From Nageia nagi (Eukaryota; Pinophyta): a stretch of 64,000 nt of DNA. The notes under the pieces are model-generated. The model worked only from the letters and a program-made list of their open reading frames with translations, made no database searches and was not told the DNA's origin. This document shows, piece by piece, positions 47,268 through 58,315 of this stretch; within the stretch, counting starts at the first letter, position 1; every line of letters starts with the position of its first letter. Position numbers and translations under genes: made by a program. The stretch spans positions 20,956,001 to 21,020,000 of the forward strand of contig JBITNC010000001.1 of NCBI GenBank assembly GCA_050084985.1, written 5' to 3'.

Positions 47268-50200
47268 ATGGCAAGCGGAGAAGGTTTCTCATCTAACAAG
47301 GCACCTCTCTTTGATGGAAACAATTATGCTTTCTGGAAAATTCGAATGAAGACTTATCTCAGTGCATTGGGTTTTGGCATTTGGGATGCTGTTAAAAGGG
47401 GTTACACTCCTCCCCCTGCAGGGCCATCAAATGACACAGAACGAAAGGCATTTGAATGTGATGTAAAAGCAAGAAATGCTCTAATGTGTGGTCTTGTGGA
47501 CAGTGAACTGGTGAAAGTTATAGCATGCAAATCTGCAAATGAAATATGGAATAAGTTGAAGAGCATCCACGAAGGAGATGATAAAGTCAAGGAAGCAAAA
47601 CTCCAAACTTATAGAGCTCAATTCGAAGGTCTAAAGATGAATGAAGATGAAACCATCGAAGCATACATGTTGAGAGTAAATGAAATTACTAATGCAATCA
47701 GAGGACTTGGGGAAGAAATTGAAGATCATGTCATCGTGAAAAAGGTACTGCGCTCTCTCACATCTCGCTTTGATTCAAAGGTGTTCGCTATTGAATAAGC
47801 AAAAAATTTGAAAACGTTTAGCATGGATGAAATGCATGGTTCACTGACTGCTTATGAAATGAGGATAGGAAAAGCAAAGCATTCAGAAAAGGAAGCAGCG
47901 TTTAAAGCCAACAACAGTACCAAAGCCAAAATAGATTCTGACGATGAGGAACAATCTGATGAAGAAGAAGCAAATTTCATTAGAAAGCTAAAAAGGGGAA
48001 AAGGTAAATATGAAGGCAAACTTCCATTTAAATGTTTTAACTGTGGTGGTATTGGTCATTTCATTTCAAAATGTCCATATAGAAAAACTGATAAAGATGA
48101 TCAAGAATCATATTTTGAGAAAAACCACAAAATGAAATCTCATGCTCGAAACAGAAGGTCAAAAAGACAGAACTTCATATCTAGAAATAAAGGCTCCTCT
48201 GATGATGATTCGAGTAATGAATCAGAAAAGGGATTCAATGGAGCATTGTTTATGGCATTTGAAGAGAAACCGAATGTAGATAATCAAATTGTCCAAGAAC
48301 ATAACAAGGAAGAGACAGATGAAGAAAATGATTGTGAGAATGAGTTTGATCTTGAAGAAGAACTAATAACTGCATTGAATGAACTAAATAAAGAAGTAAA
48401 GAAAAACAAGAAACTCTCAAAAAGGTTTGATGATGCAAATAATATTATAGAAACCTTAAAAATAGAAGTGGAAGAATCTAAGAGGATAAATGAGAGTTTG
48501 GAGGAACAGCTTCTTGTGAAAGTTAAAAATTGCAGCATGCTCGAAGAAGAAATAACTGGGCTACGTATGCAACTAGAGGAAGTCACCAAGAAACTCAGCT
48601 CTTTTGAATATCTAGAAGGAAGGTCGACTAAACTCAGCGAAGTCATTAACAGTCAAAGAATGTTTTCTGATAAATCTGGTCTGGGATATAAACAAGGACA
48701 ATCTTCCCATGACACAAAAAGGGAAAACATAAAAGAAACCAATAAGAAGGAAGGTGGTTCAGGACTGGAGGATGATGGCTTCACTCAAGTGCATTCCAAA
48801 AGAAGACCCTATGCAGGACCAAGAAGTACTCAGCAACATAATAGATATATCCATCCCTTCAATGGATACTATTTAAAATGCAATGCATATGGACACAAAA
48901 TTTCTGAATGTAAGTATAATATCTCTCCAAGAACCTTTGTTACTAGGAATGCATTCGGCCCACTAATGGAGTATCCTGTTGAGTGTTACAACTGTCATGA
49001 ATATGGACACATTGCCCGATTCTGCAAACATAATCATGGCATGAGGTTCTTTCCACCGAGACAATTTCCTTCCACAAGATAGAACAAACAATTTCAGAGC
49101 AGTCATCCACAGGAAGAAAAGTATAATAAGAAACAAGAAGCTGAAACAAAAGGAAAACAAGTCTGGAAAGAAAAGGAGAAACTCAGAGAGGATAAAGAGT
49201 CTTTAATTATTCAAACAGCATTAAAAGCTCAAGACAAACCATCACCATGGATATTAGACAGCGGATGCTCAAGTCACATGACAGGCGACAAGAAGAAATT
49301 CCAAAACCTACAGGAATATGAAGGTGGGTCAGTAAAATTTGGAAACAATGATGGCGCACAAATTATCGGCAAAGGGACAGTCAAAATAAATGACGGCAAA
49401 ATCAGATCTAAAGAGGTATTATTTGTTGTGGGACTGAAGCATAATTTGTTGAGCGTCAGTCAAATATGTGACAAAGGACATGATGTAATTTTCAAAAAGC
49501 ATGGCTGTGAGATCCGAAGGACCAATAGTGGTAGACTTGTAGCAGTTGGTACAAGAACCTGTGGCAATTTATACACCTTATTAGATATTTCAGAGGGATC
49601 ATGTCTTCTAGGTAAGGAGAGTGATGATTGGCTATGGCATAAGAGATTGGGACACATCTGTTTTAAAAACTTGATGAACATTTGCTCAAAAAGAGCAGTA
49701 AGAGATATGCCCAATATCAGCAAACCAGCAAATGAAATCTGTGATTCATGTCAAAGGGGAAAGCAAACTCAGGAAAAGTTCAAAGTGAAAGAATATCACA
49801 CCAGCAAACCATTGGAAATCGTACACACCGACCTATGCGGACCAATGAGAACACAAAGCTTCAATGGAGATAAGTATTTTATGCTGTTCATAGATGATTA
49901 TTCAAGAATGACTTGGGTGCAATTTTTAAAACATAAACATGAAGCTTTTGAAATGTTCAAAGCATTTAAAAATCAAGTGGAAAACCAGATAGAGAGGAGG
50001 ATTAAATGTCTTTGCTCAGATAGAGGAGGTGAGTTCACATCTGATGAGTTTTCTGAGTTTTACATACAACACAGAATTAAAAGACAATTCTCTGCTGCAA
50101 GAACTCCACAACAAAATGGAGTAGTTGAAAGAAAAAATAGAGCAGTACAAGAAATGGCTCGAACCATGCTGATAGAAAGTAATGTTGCTGATAGGTTCTG

Positions 50201-52339
50201 GAAAGAAGCAGTGCATATTGCAGTGCACATTCAAAATAGATGTATGATGCGACCACATGAAGATAAAACACCATATGAATTATGGTTTGGAAGAAAAGCT
50301 ACGGTGAGGCACTTCAAAATCTTTGGCAGTAAATGCTATATCAAGAGAATAGAAGAAAATTTAGGAAAGTTTGAGGATAGATCTGATGAAGGCATCTTTA
50401 TTGGTTACTCCTCGAAGAGCAAAGCATACAGGTGTTACAATAAAAGGACAAAAACAATCGTTGATAGTGTTGATGTTCGTGTTGATGAGCAAAGAGATCT
50501 TCCCAGGAGAAATGATGATGATGAACTTCCTAACTATCAAGATTCAGTTGAAGATGATAAAAAGAATAAAAACAAATCTCAGCCTCCTGTACAGCAATCA
50601 CAAGTGAAGAAACCAGAAGATTCAAATTCGCCAATTAACCCAAACAGTGTTTCAGAAAGTGAGGCGGAAGAAGATGAAAATTCAAAAATTCCCCCAAAAA
50701 GATGGCACAAGGATCATCCACAAAAGCAGATAATCGGTGAGTTTCATACAGGCATCCAAACTCGCAAAGGGATTTCAAGCACCTATTCTCTCCTATCCAA
50801 TATAGAGCCTAAAAATGTCTCAGAAGCTAGTCAAGATAAAAGCTGGATGAAAGCTATGGAGGAGGAACTCACTCAAATTGAAAAGAATGAAACATGGGAA
50901 CTCGTTCCTAGACCAGCCAACAAAAATGTGATTGGCACAAAGTGGATTTTTCGCAATAAGTTGAATGAAGATGGGATAGTGGTTCGAAATAAAGCTAGAC
51001 TGGTCTGCAAGGGATATGCTCAAGTTGAAGGAATTGATTTTGAAGAAACTTTTGCACCGGTGGCCAGATTAGAAGCTATTCGCATGTTTTTAGCTTTTGC
51101 AGTGTATAAAGACTTCACAGTTTATCAAATGGATGTAAAATCAGCTTTTCTAAATGGAAAAATTGAGGAAGAAGTCTATATCGAACAGCCAGATGGGTTC
51201 CAGTTGGGAGAGAATCCTAATCTGGTATGCAAACTAAAGAAGGCTCTGTATGGTTTAAAACAAGCACCTCGAGCATGGTACTCCAGACTTGACACATATC
51301 TTCAGCAGTAAGGCTTTAGAAAAGGAATGGTGGATAGCAACTTATACATTAAATCAGAAAAGGAAAATCATCTAATTGTTGTTGTCTATGTAGATGATAT
51401 AATTTTTGGAGGAAGCAAGAATGAGCTATGTAAAAATCTTGCTAACAACATGCAAACAGAATTCGAGATGTCTATGATAGGTGAGCTTGCATTTTTTCTG
51501 GGCTTACAAATCAATAAGTTGAAGAATGGCATGTTCATTTCTCAAACCAAGTATGTTAAGGAGATGCTGAAGAAGTTTACCATGGAAGACTATAAACCTA
51601 TGAGCACCCCTATGACAACAGGCTACAAATTAAGCAAGGATGATAATGCACCAACTGTAGATCAAACAAAATACAGGTCAATGATTGGAAGTTTATTATA
51701 TTTAATAGCTACTAGACCGGATATTCTGCAAGCAGTTTGTATGGTTGCTCGATTTCAAGCCAATCCCAAAGAAACACATGTTACTGCAGTAAAGAGAATA
51801 TTCAGATATCTCAAAGGTACAATAGAATTTGGTTTATGGTATCCTAGAGGAAAGGATCTTACACTTACTGCCTTTTCAGATGCAGACTGGGCTGGATGCG
51901 TGGATGATAGGAAGAGCACCAGTGGTGGAGCATTTTATTTGGGCAATAATCTTGTTAGCTGGCACAGTAAAAAGCAAGACTCAGTATCCCTATCTACAGC
52001 AGAAGTAGAGTATATAGCAGCAACTTCCTGCTGCACACAGATTCTATGGATGAAGCAGATGCTAAAAGATTTTGGTATAGAGATTAATGAGCCCATATCA
52101 GTTCTGTGTGATAACACAAGTGCAATAAATATATCAAAAATCCTGTTATGCATTCACAAACAAAGCATATTGCAATCAGATATCATTTCCTAAAATAAAG
52201 AGTGGCGCAAGGAGAAGTACAGTTGGACTTTGTTCCAACCACAGAGCAAGTAGCAGACATCTTTACAAAGCCTTTGCCCAAAGACATCTTCGAATATCTT
52301 CGAAACAAGCTAGGAGTTGTTGTCTTTCCCAAGCATTAG
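47268..52339 (+). pseudogene. Element E gag-pol polyprotein, near-intact but interrupted
   Basis: One frame from ATG 47268 to TAG 52337-52339 would span about 1691 codons. Lesions: in-frame stops at 47796, 49080, 51309 and 52196, and one missing A in the run at 52136-52140. Domains by codon: UBN2 gag 10-176 (FDGNNYAFWKIRMKTYLSAL); CCHC knuckle about 256 (CFNCGGIGHFISKC); Glu/Lys coiled coil about 360-445; second knuckle about 537 with its first Cys lost (YLKCNAYGHKISEC); third knuckle about 573 (CYNCHEYGHIARFC); protease DSG about 664; integrase HHCC ([17 protein letters not shown]) and D,D,E ([23 protein letters not shown]); RT with intact YVDD at 51387-51398; RNase H SDADWAGC and LSTAEVEYIA. 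All catalytic residues seen are intact, so only the stops and the shift disable it. Three of the four stops could come from C-to-T change. Confidence 0.96.
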
Positions 52340-52565
52340 CTAGTTCGAGACGTCACATTCTCAGGGGGAGTGCTTATTTTTCCTTCCTATATTGCTTTTG
52401 TGTATTCTGTGTTTGTATGCATACTACTAATTACCTGAGAATGTCGTGATTGGACTCAGGGGGAGTCTGTAAATGCCCTTTGTTATTGTTGACAAAGGGG
52501 GAGAGAAAAGCCCTGATGTTGGTGTCTGAAAAGGTGGTGTTGCCAACAATTCCAAAGGGGGAGAT
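52340..52565 (+). other. Element E 3' untranslated region and polypurine tracts
   Basis: Contains three purine runs: TCAGGGGGAGT near 52363 and 52458, CAAAGGGGGAGAG at about 52493, and the LTR-adjacent tract at 52554-52565. The last primes plus-strand synthesis by position; the others are possible internal tracts. Confidence 0.7.
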
Positions 52566-54309
52566 TGTTGAGCGTGAGTGATTGTAATTGTTGTCAACGT
52601 GGTGTTGATCGGGTTCCGGAGGTTCTGACCGGGTTCCGAAGGTGAAGCGTGACTGTAACTATTGTCAACAAGGTGTTGATCGGGTTCCGGAGGTTTGACC
52701 AGGTTCCGAAGGTGAAGCGTGACTGTAATTGTTGTCAACAAGTGATTTTGGTAAAGCCGGGGTTAGTAAACAAAGTGTTCCGGAAGAGATGACGTCAGCG
52801 ATTTCGGGCCTTCACTCAAAACCGGAGTCCGGAAGTGATGAGGTCAGCAAGGAGCGATCAAAGAGCCGAAGCCAGCTAGTAAAACATTCCGAAAGCAAGA
52901 GATGACATCACAGAGGATAAGATAGTTGAGTTTTGGTAAAGACCAAGGTCCGGAGATAAAGGTTCGGAGATGATGACATCATGCGGGAAGCGTTTTACTC
53001 TACTTTCGGAGTCCGGAGAAGATGACGTCAGCAGTTGGTGTATAAAAGTGCGGAGATAAAAGTGCAGAGATAAGAGTCCAGAGATGATGACATCATGCGG
53101 GAAGCATTTTACTCTACTTCTGGAGTCCAGAGATGATGACATCACGATGTATACAATAAACATCCGACAAGCGAGACAAAGAGTCCGGAATTAACAAAAA
53201 TATCATTATGAAGAAGACAAAGAGTCCGAAATTAACAGAAATACCATTATGAAGAAGAAAAGAGTCCAAAATTATCAGAAATACCATTATGAAGAAGAAA
53301 AGAGTCCAGAATTATTAGAAATAATCAGATACTGTCAAATCTCCGAAATCAGTGAAGAAAGAGCTATACGTGTCTGAACAAATCTGTTTGAGCAATAGGA
53401 GCGTTCGTCAGTTACAACAGTTGCAGACTCAGATAGTGAACTCCCTTTGGTGCAGGAGTAGTTATAAACAAGGATTCCTTTTTAGTTTATTTTTGATAAC
53501 ATGTCATGACAGGAACAGTTTCTCTGGGGTTTTTCTTGATGCGTAACGTTTCTCTTGGGTATGAAAGAAAAATGTGAAGTGTGAATTGGTGATTTTTTCG
53601 AGCAGTGTGCGCGAAGAGAGAAGTGTGTATAGTGAAGGGCCGGGGTGGAGGCAAAAGAGTGTGATGAGATGTGCGTGAAGTGAAGTGTGCAAATGCAGGT
53701 AATTGTATGGATGTGGTGAGAAGAGAAGTGGGTGAGAGCAGGTAACGGTGTGGAAGAGGGAAGTATCCGGAGTGTGTGAAGTGAGCATTGGAGCTAGACC
53801 ATTGAGGGTCTTCAGAACTGTATTCCTTCCCCCCTTTTAATGTTGTCTCAAGTGGGTGCTTGATAAGTGGTAGTTGGTGCTATCCTTCACAGTTGGTGCT
53901 ATGAATTTGAGAGCTAGAGTTGGTGCTCCAAGCAGTAGGTGCTGCTTTACTCAAAGTGGTAGTGGGTGCTACCCTTCACAGTTGGTGCTGTGAATTTGAG
54001 AGCTGGAGTTGGTGCTCCAAGCAGTTGGTGCTGTTATTCTCAAAGTGGTAGTTGGTGCTACCCTTCACAGTTGGTGCTGTGAATCTGTAAGCTTTCTTTA
54101 ATGGCTGGATTTGGATTGGTGTCCAAGCAGTCATTTTCAGGGATGTAGCCAAACTGGTGAACCTCGTTACATCTGGTGTTGTGTGATGTACTGGTGTGCT
54201 TGCTCATTTTTCTCTGACTTTTAATCTGTCTTTATTTAAGAAGATTAAATTGATTATTTTTATATACATTGATTCACCCCCCCCTCTCAGTGTCACTCGA
54301 AGAACAACA
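52566..54309 (+). repeat. Element E 3' LTR
   Basis: 1744 bp, same organisation as the 5' LTR. Octamers at 52790 and 53023 are intact TGACGTCA, and that at 52903 is TGACATCA. Confidence 0.97.
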
Positions 54310-55855
54310 ACACTACCTCATTGGTTTCCATTTTATCATTAGAACTTACCACCATAGTTTGAAATACTTCCTAGAAAAATGCATCTCCACCTCAAAACAA
54401 CAATAGTGGATTCCTAAACTCTTAGGGTATGATTATGGGATTGTGTATAAAAAGGGTAGTAGGAATGTAGTTATTGATGCTCTTTATCAAAAAATTAAGA
54501 ACCTCATGGTACTTCAATCCCTTTCATTTCTAGTTCCTTAATGGCTTGATTAGGTTAAACAAGAATGGATCAAGGATAGTTTGACCCAATAAGTGATTCA
54601 ATAGTTGTAGATAGATGCAACAAGAAAACCCCTTTTTCTTGGCATGAAGGAATTATAGGATTAAAAGGTTGTATTACATTGCCTACAAACTCTTTATGTC
54701 ATGAGTTGATACTTCATGAGTTGCATGGTATACCAAAAGCTAGTCATTTTGGGTTTTTGAAAAACCTATTAATGAGTGCTCCAATCTTTTTATTGGCTAG
54801 GTATGAAACATGGTATTAAGAAGTTTGTATCAAAATGCAATGTTTATCAGTAATAGAAAGGTCAAATAATGGGCACCCCTAGATTGCTTCAACCATTACC
54901 CATACAAGAGAAAACTTGGACAAATATTTCAATAGATTTTACTAACAATCTCCCAAAATCATATGGGAAAGCTATTATCATGGTAGTAGTGGATTGAATT
55001 TTCAAGTATGCACACTTATTCTTGTTAGCACATCCATACAAGGCTATCACTATTGCCCAACTCTTTCTTGAAAACATTTTCAAACTCCATGGCATGCATT
55101 CTATCATTATTAGTGACTATGATCTAACATTCACCAGTAAATTCTTGTAGAAAGTTTTCAAACTCTTGGGTACTAAACTCAATATGAGCTTTACTTATCA
55201 CCCCTAGATAGTTGGTAAGAATGAGATTGTTAATAAATATTTGGAAATATATATTCATTATTTTACTTCAACCTAATTGGTTCATTGGGTAAAATGTATT
55301 CCTTTAGCATAATGGTGGTATAATACTTCATATCATACTTTTATCAGGATGAACCCCTATGAAGCTCTATATGGCCAACCCCCACCCATGATTATCTCTC
55401 ACATTCCAGGTAGAACCAATGTCTAAGAAGTTGATAGCACCTTAACCAATCAATAATATATAATTCACATCCTTTGGGAAAATATTCAAGTGGCTCAACA
55501 TTAGATGAAATAAAAAGTTGATCAAAAATAGGTTACAACATAGTTCTAGGAAGGGGATATGGTTTTTTTTCTCCAACCATGCTGATAGACATCTCTCAAA
55601 TTAAAAGGTTCCTAAAAATTGGTTCCATAATTTTATGGACCTTATAAAATAGTCCAACATATTATCCCTATAAGATATAAGTTAGCACTCCCTGAGGCCA
55701 TTCTAGATTGATGCATAGCTAGCTTTGTAACTACACTATTACTAAAGTTCTTATCCAGTGGCACAAATTAATTCCTAAGGATGCAACTTGGGAGATAATC
55801 CATTAGCTTTAGCAATAATTTTCTAATTTTTAACTTTGAGGAAAAAACTCTCTTT
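54310..55855 (+). pseudogene. Gypsy RNase H end, integrase and chromodomain-like relic
   Basis: Starts with the second ACACT copy and resumes RNase H (YLIGFHF, HHSLKYF). The integrase zinc finger (LILHELHGIPKASHFGF, KCNVYQ with its last Cys lost) lies at 54700-54855. The core follows: ISIDFTNNLPKS (54925), IISDYDLTFTSKFL (55108-55147) and VGKNEIVNKYLE (55211-55245) hold the D, D and E positions. The C-terminus at about 55740-55800 reads VLIQWHKLIPKDATWEI, like the end of chromoviral integrases. Multiple stops. Confidence 0.82.
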
Positions 55856-55868
55856 AAGAGGGGTGGTA

Positions 55869-56258
55869 TATTAGGATCCCATATCCTAATATTTAATTAG
55901 ATTATATTAGTTCATTAATTATAATATCATCTTATATTAAATGTAAGGGGATCGATATATTTGTAAGGTAAATCACCATTTTGTATTGAACAATTGATTA
56001 GGGTTAGGGTAGGTGGACTATAAATATGTGTCAAAATAGAATAGTTATCATCTAGGAAAATATATTGTTTGATATGTAAGGAGATAACCCCCTCAAAGTG
56101 TCTTGTAATTCATTTTTGTTATTTAATAAAGTGATTTTGTTACTATATTATTCTATTCAGATTTGTTTTGCTTGTGTTGTGAGATTGGAATACATTTTGC
56201 TATTGTTTTCACTATTATTTGGTGAGAATCCCATTTAGGAACTTGCAAATTCCTAACA
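55869..56258 (+). repeat. Gypsy 3' LTR
   Basis: 390 bp, collinear with 41741-42111 but keeping the GATAACCCCCTCAAAGTGTC segment missing from the 5' copy. Preceded by polypurine tract AAGAGGGGTGGTA (55856-55868). Confidence 0.9.
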
Positions 56259-56299
56259 TCAGATAACATATTTGATGCTTTTATCACTTCATGAGGTTT

Positions 56300-56462
56300 C
56301 ATATCATATGTTGGTGCATTTAGATAATTTCATACCATATATAGTGCACTTGGTTCATTTCATATCACATGGTGTACTTAAACATATTCCATATCATATG
56401 CACATTTCATTTAGATAATTTCATATCATATGGTGTACTTAGACTATTTCATATCATATGAT
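56300..56462 (+). repeat. Short tandem repeats of a TTTCATATCATATGG unit
   Basis: Five or more imperfect copies of TTTCATATCATATGGTGTAC, with TTTAGATAA spacers of varying length. They directly precede the PPR relic, and a single related copy sits left of the gypsy insertion. Confidence 0.8.
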
Positions 56463-56620
56463 GTAGATATAGTTTCATGGAATGCAATGATTATGGGATA
56501 TGCACAAAATGGGTTTTCTAGAAAGGCTTTAGAGATTTTTAAGCAGATGCAATTATTAGATATAATGTAAAAATTTGTAACCATTACTAACATTATTCTA
56601 GCTAGGGAAATGCATAATTA
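56463..56620 (+). pseudogene. PPR protein relic, fragment 1
   Basis: Translation VDIVSWNAMIMGYAQNGFSR then KALEIFKQMQLL is a textbook PLS-class pentatricopeptide repeat (VSWNAMI.GYAQNG...EAL.LF..M). It ends in a stop two codons later. PPR proteins bind organelle RNA; this is one repeat of a dismantled gene. Confidence 0.85.
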
Positions 56621-56944
56621 TGATTTATCACAAAATAAATACTTTTGATGATTTTTAATTTACTATTTTTTTGCTTATCGACCTAGGTCTAGATAGCCTA
56701 AATTTCTTAGGTTTTTTATTTTTCTTGATCAGCTAACCAAAATTTTTATAAATTTAGGGTAGGTTTTATGTAAAATAGCTAATTATACCTCTAACATTTT
56801 TGTAGAAGAAGAAAAATATACTGTAGAAGGAGATGAGCATCTTGGAGAAGGAGATGAGCATCTTGTGGAGATGCATGTCTTATAGAAATATAATAAGATA
56901 AAATATAAACTCTAAATAATTAATTAATTGAATTGTAGATCTAT

Positions 56945-57305
56945 AGGAAATTTATTTATGATAATTTTAATCAAATGTGATCTCTAAATGATGTAAAAAC
57001 TTTACCATTGGATAGTTCTTGTCATGTACATATGAAATGAGTGGGCACATGATCCCCTTTTGATCAAAATCAAACTCTCTAAGATGTGTGTCTTCTTATG
57101 CAATAAGAAACATATATTCTTGTGTAACAAGACTATGTCTTCTTATGAAACAAGATACACATCTTGAAGAGCTTGATTCTGATTTGAAGGGGGTCTTGTG
57201 ACTACTCATTTTGTATGTACTCAATGGGATATATTCAATGGTGAAGTTTTTGTATCATTTAAAGATCAAATTTGGTTTAAATTACCACAAATATATACCT
57301 TTTTT
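56945..57305. repeat. Foldback (imperfect inverted repeat), arms about 175 bp, almost no loop
   Basis: The left arm (56945-57121) pairs with the right arm (57129-57305). Examples: GATCTCTAAATGATGTAAAA against TTTTTGTATCATTTAAAGATC; ACTTTACCATTGGATA against TATTCAATGGTGAAGT; GTACATATGAAATGAGT against ACTCATTTTGTATGTAC; AAGATGTGTGTCTT against CAAGATACACATCTT. The centre is near 57125. No transposase is present. The form fits a MITE/foldback element or a long-hairpin small-RNA locus. Confidence 0.85.
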
Positions 57306-57414
57306 TATAACATGGTTATTATAAATTTTAAATATCACCTTTTCTTATACTTATTTTGGCACTATTATATTTATTTTGCTTCACCAAAATTTCTTATGCA
57401 TGATCTTACTTCTA

Positions 57415-57900
57415 TCACATGTCACCATGGGAGATCTAGAAAAAGGTATGGAAATATATCAAAGAGTAGTTGAAAATGATTTCAAATCAAATATTGTGGT
57501 TATTACTACCATGATATACATGTATGCAAAATATGGAATAATACATAAGGCTCGAGAATTGTTTGAAAATATGCATGATGTAAAAATAGTTTCATTGAAT
57601 ACAATAATTAGAGGATATGGTATTTATGGTTAAAGAAATGATTCCCTTAAATAATTTGATATGCTAAAGAACTTGTGAACCAATCGAAACATCATAACAT
57701 TTGTATGTGTTCTACTTGCATGCATCAATGTAGGTCTAGTGGATGAGGGTTGCAAACACTTTAATAGCATGAGTGACTCTTATTGCATTATTACTAGGAT
57801 GATTAATTATACATACATTATTGACCTTCTTGGTCATGTAGATTATCTTGAGGAAGCTTTGAAATTCAATGCCAAAATACCCATAAACCTTTATTGGGTG
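57415..57900 (+). pseudogene. PPR protein relic, fragment 2 (two repeats and start of the E region)
   Basis: From about 57427 the frame reads GDLEKGMEIYQRVVENDF, then NIVVITTMIYMYAKYGI, HKARELFENMHDVKIVSLNT and IIRGYGIYG: two adjacent PLS-type repeats. After a stop at 57631 it continues in shifted frame with LLACINVGLVDEGCKHFNSM and INYTYIIDLLGHVDYLEEAL, the final long repeat before the E motif of PLS-class PPR proteins. At least two stops. Confidence 0.88.
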
Positions 57901-58170
57901 TGAGGATGTATTTACTTGATGCTTCTAAATTAAATGTTATGGTTTGTGTAGGCTATCTTGAGGGATATTTGAACTTTCATTGATAAAAAAACCCATAAAA
58001 CTTGGATTACATTTGTGTATGTGTCTACTTGATGCTTGTAAATCAAATATTGTGGTTCATTTAGGATATATTGAGGGAGATCTAAACTTTCACTACCAAA
58101 ATACCCATAAACCCTGAATTAGGTGTGTGGACGTGTCTACTTGGGGCCTATAAATTGAATGTTGTGGTTG
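57841..58170 (+). repeat. Three tandem copies of a 110-112 bp PPR E-region unit
   Basis: Copies begin at 57841, 57951 and 58063, each with (G)(G/A)TATCTTGAGG..., ...AATACCCATAAA..., GTGT....GTATTTACTTGATGC and AAAT..AATGTTGTGGTT. About 37 codons per unit, the size of one PPR/E motif. Copies are diverged and carry stops. Confidence 0.85.
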
Positions 58171-58200
58171 TTATATATATATATATATATATATATATAA
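58171..58200. repeat. (AT)n microsatellite
   Basis: Thirty bases of alternating T and A at the end of the PPR tandem units. Confidence 0.95.
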
Positions 58201-58224
58201 TGTGAAATAATTCATAATAACTTG

Positions 58225-58315
58225 GATTTATTAGAAAATATGCATTATGTAAACATAATTTCATAGCATGCAATGATTATAGGATATATAAAAAATACAT
58301 TTTCTAAAAAAGACC
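58225..58315 (+). pseudogene. PPR protein relic, fragment 3
   Basis: Reads LENMHYVNIIS*HAMIIGYI then KNTFSKK, another PPR repeat similar to fragment 1 (Trp to stop). It lies after the microsatellite, so the locus was duplicated or rearranged. Confidence 0.7.

Larger units (their letters stand above)
45460..54309 (+). mobile_element. Ty1/copia element E, youngest and most complete element in the window
   Basis: LTRs 45460-47204 and 52566-54309 (TGTTGAGCG ... ACA/ATA) are about 97% alike by eye. The target duplication ACACT is perfect (45455-45459 and 54310-54314). Excising the element plus one ACACT restores the gypsy RNase H frame exactly, which fixes the boundaries. PBS TGGTATTAGAGCCA (47207-47220) and polypurine tract AAAGGGGGAGAT (52554-52565) adjoin the LTRs. 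LTRs over 1.7 kb and the large multi-knuckle gag suggest the SIRE/Maximus branch; that lineage is inference. Confidence 0.97.
41741..56258 (+). mobile_element. Ty3/gypsy chromovirus-like element, split by copia element E
   Basis: LTRs 41741-42111 and 55869-56258 start TGTTAGGATCC/TATTAGGATCC and end CCTAACA. Flanks are TCAAA (41736-41740) and TCAGA (56259-56263), a duplication with one mismatch. PBS at 42114 and polypurine tract at 55856-55868 fit. Without the 8.85-kb copia insertion the element is about 5.7 kb. Domain order gag-PR-RT-RNase H-IN and the ATWE-type C-terminal text fit Ty3/gypsy. The short LTRs and C-terminus suggest the Reina branch of chromoviruses; that lineage is inference. 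Confidence 0.9.

Noticed and set aside
48284-48646. 120-codon Ser-rich minus-strand open frame
   Set aside because: Antisense shadow of the Glu/Lys-rich coiled coil of element E gag.
52427-52741. 104-codon minus-strand open frame across the 3' UTR and LTR start
   Set aside because: Spans the polypurine tract and LTR boundary, which a real gene would not; no domain.
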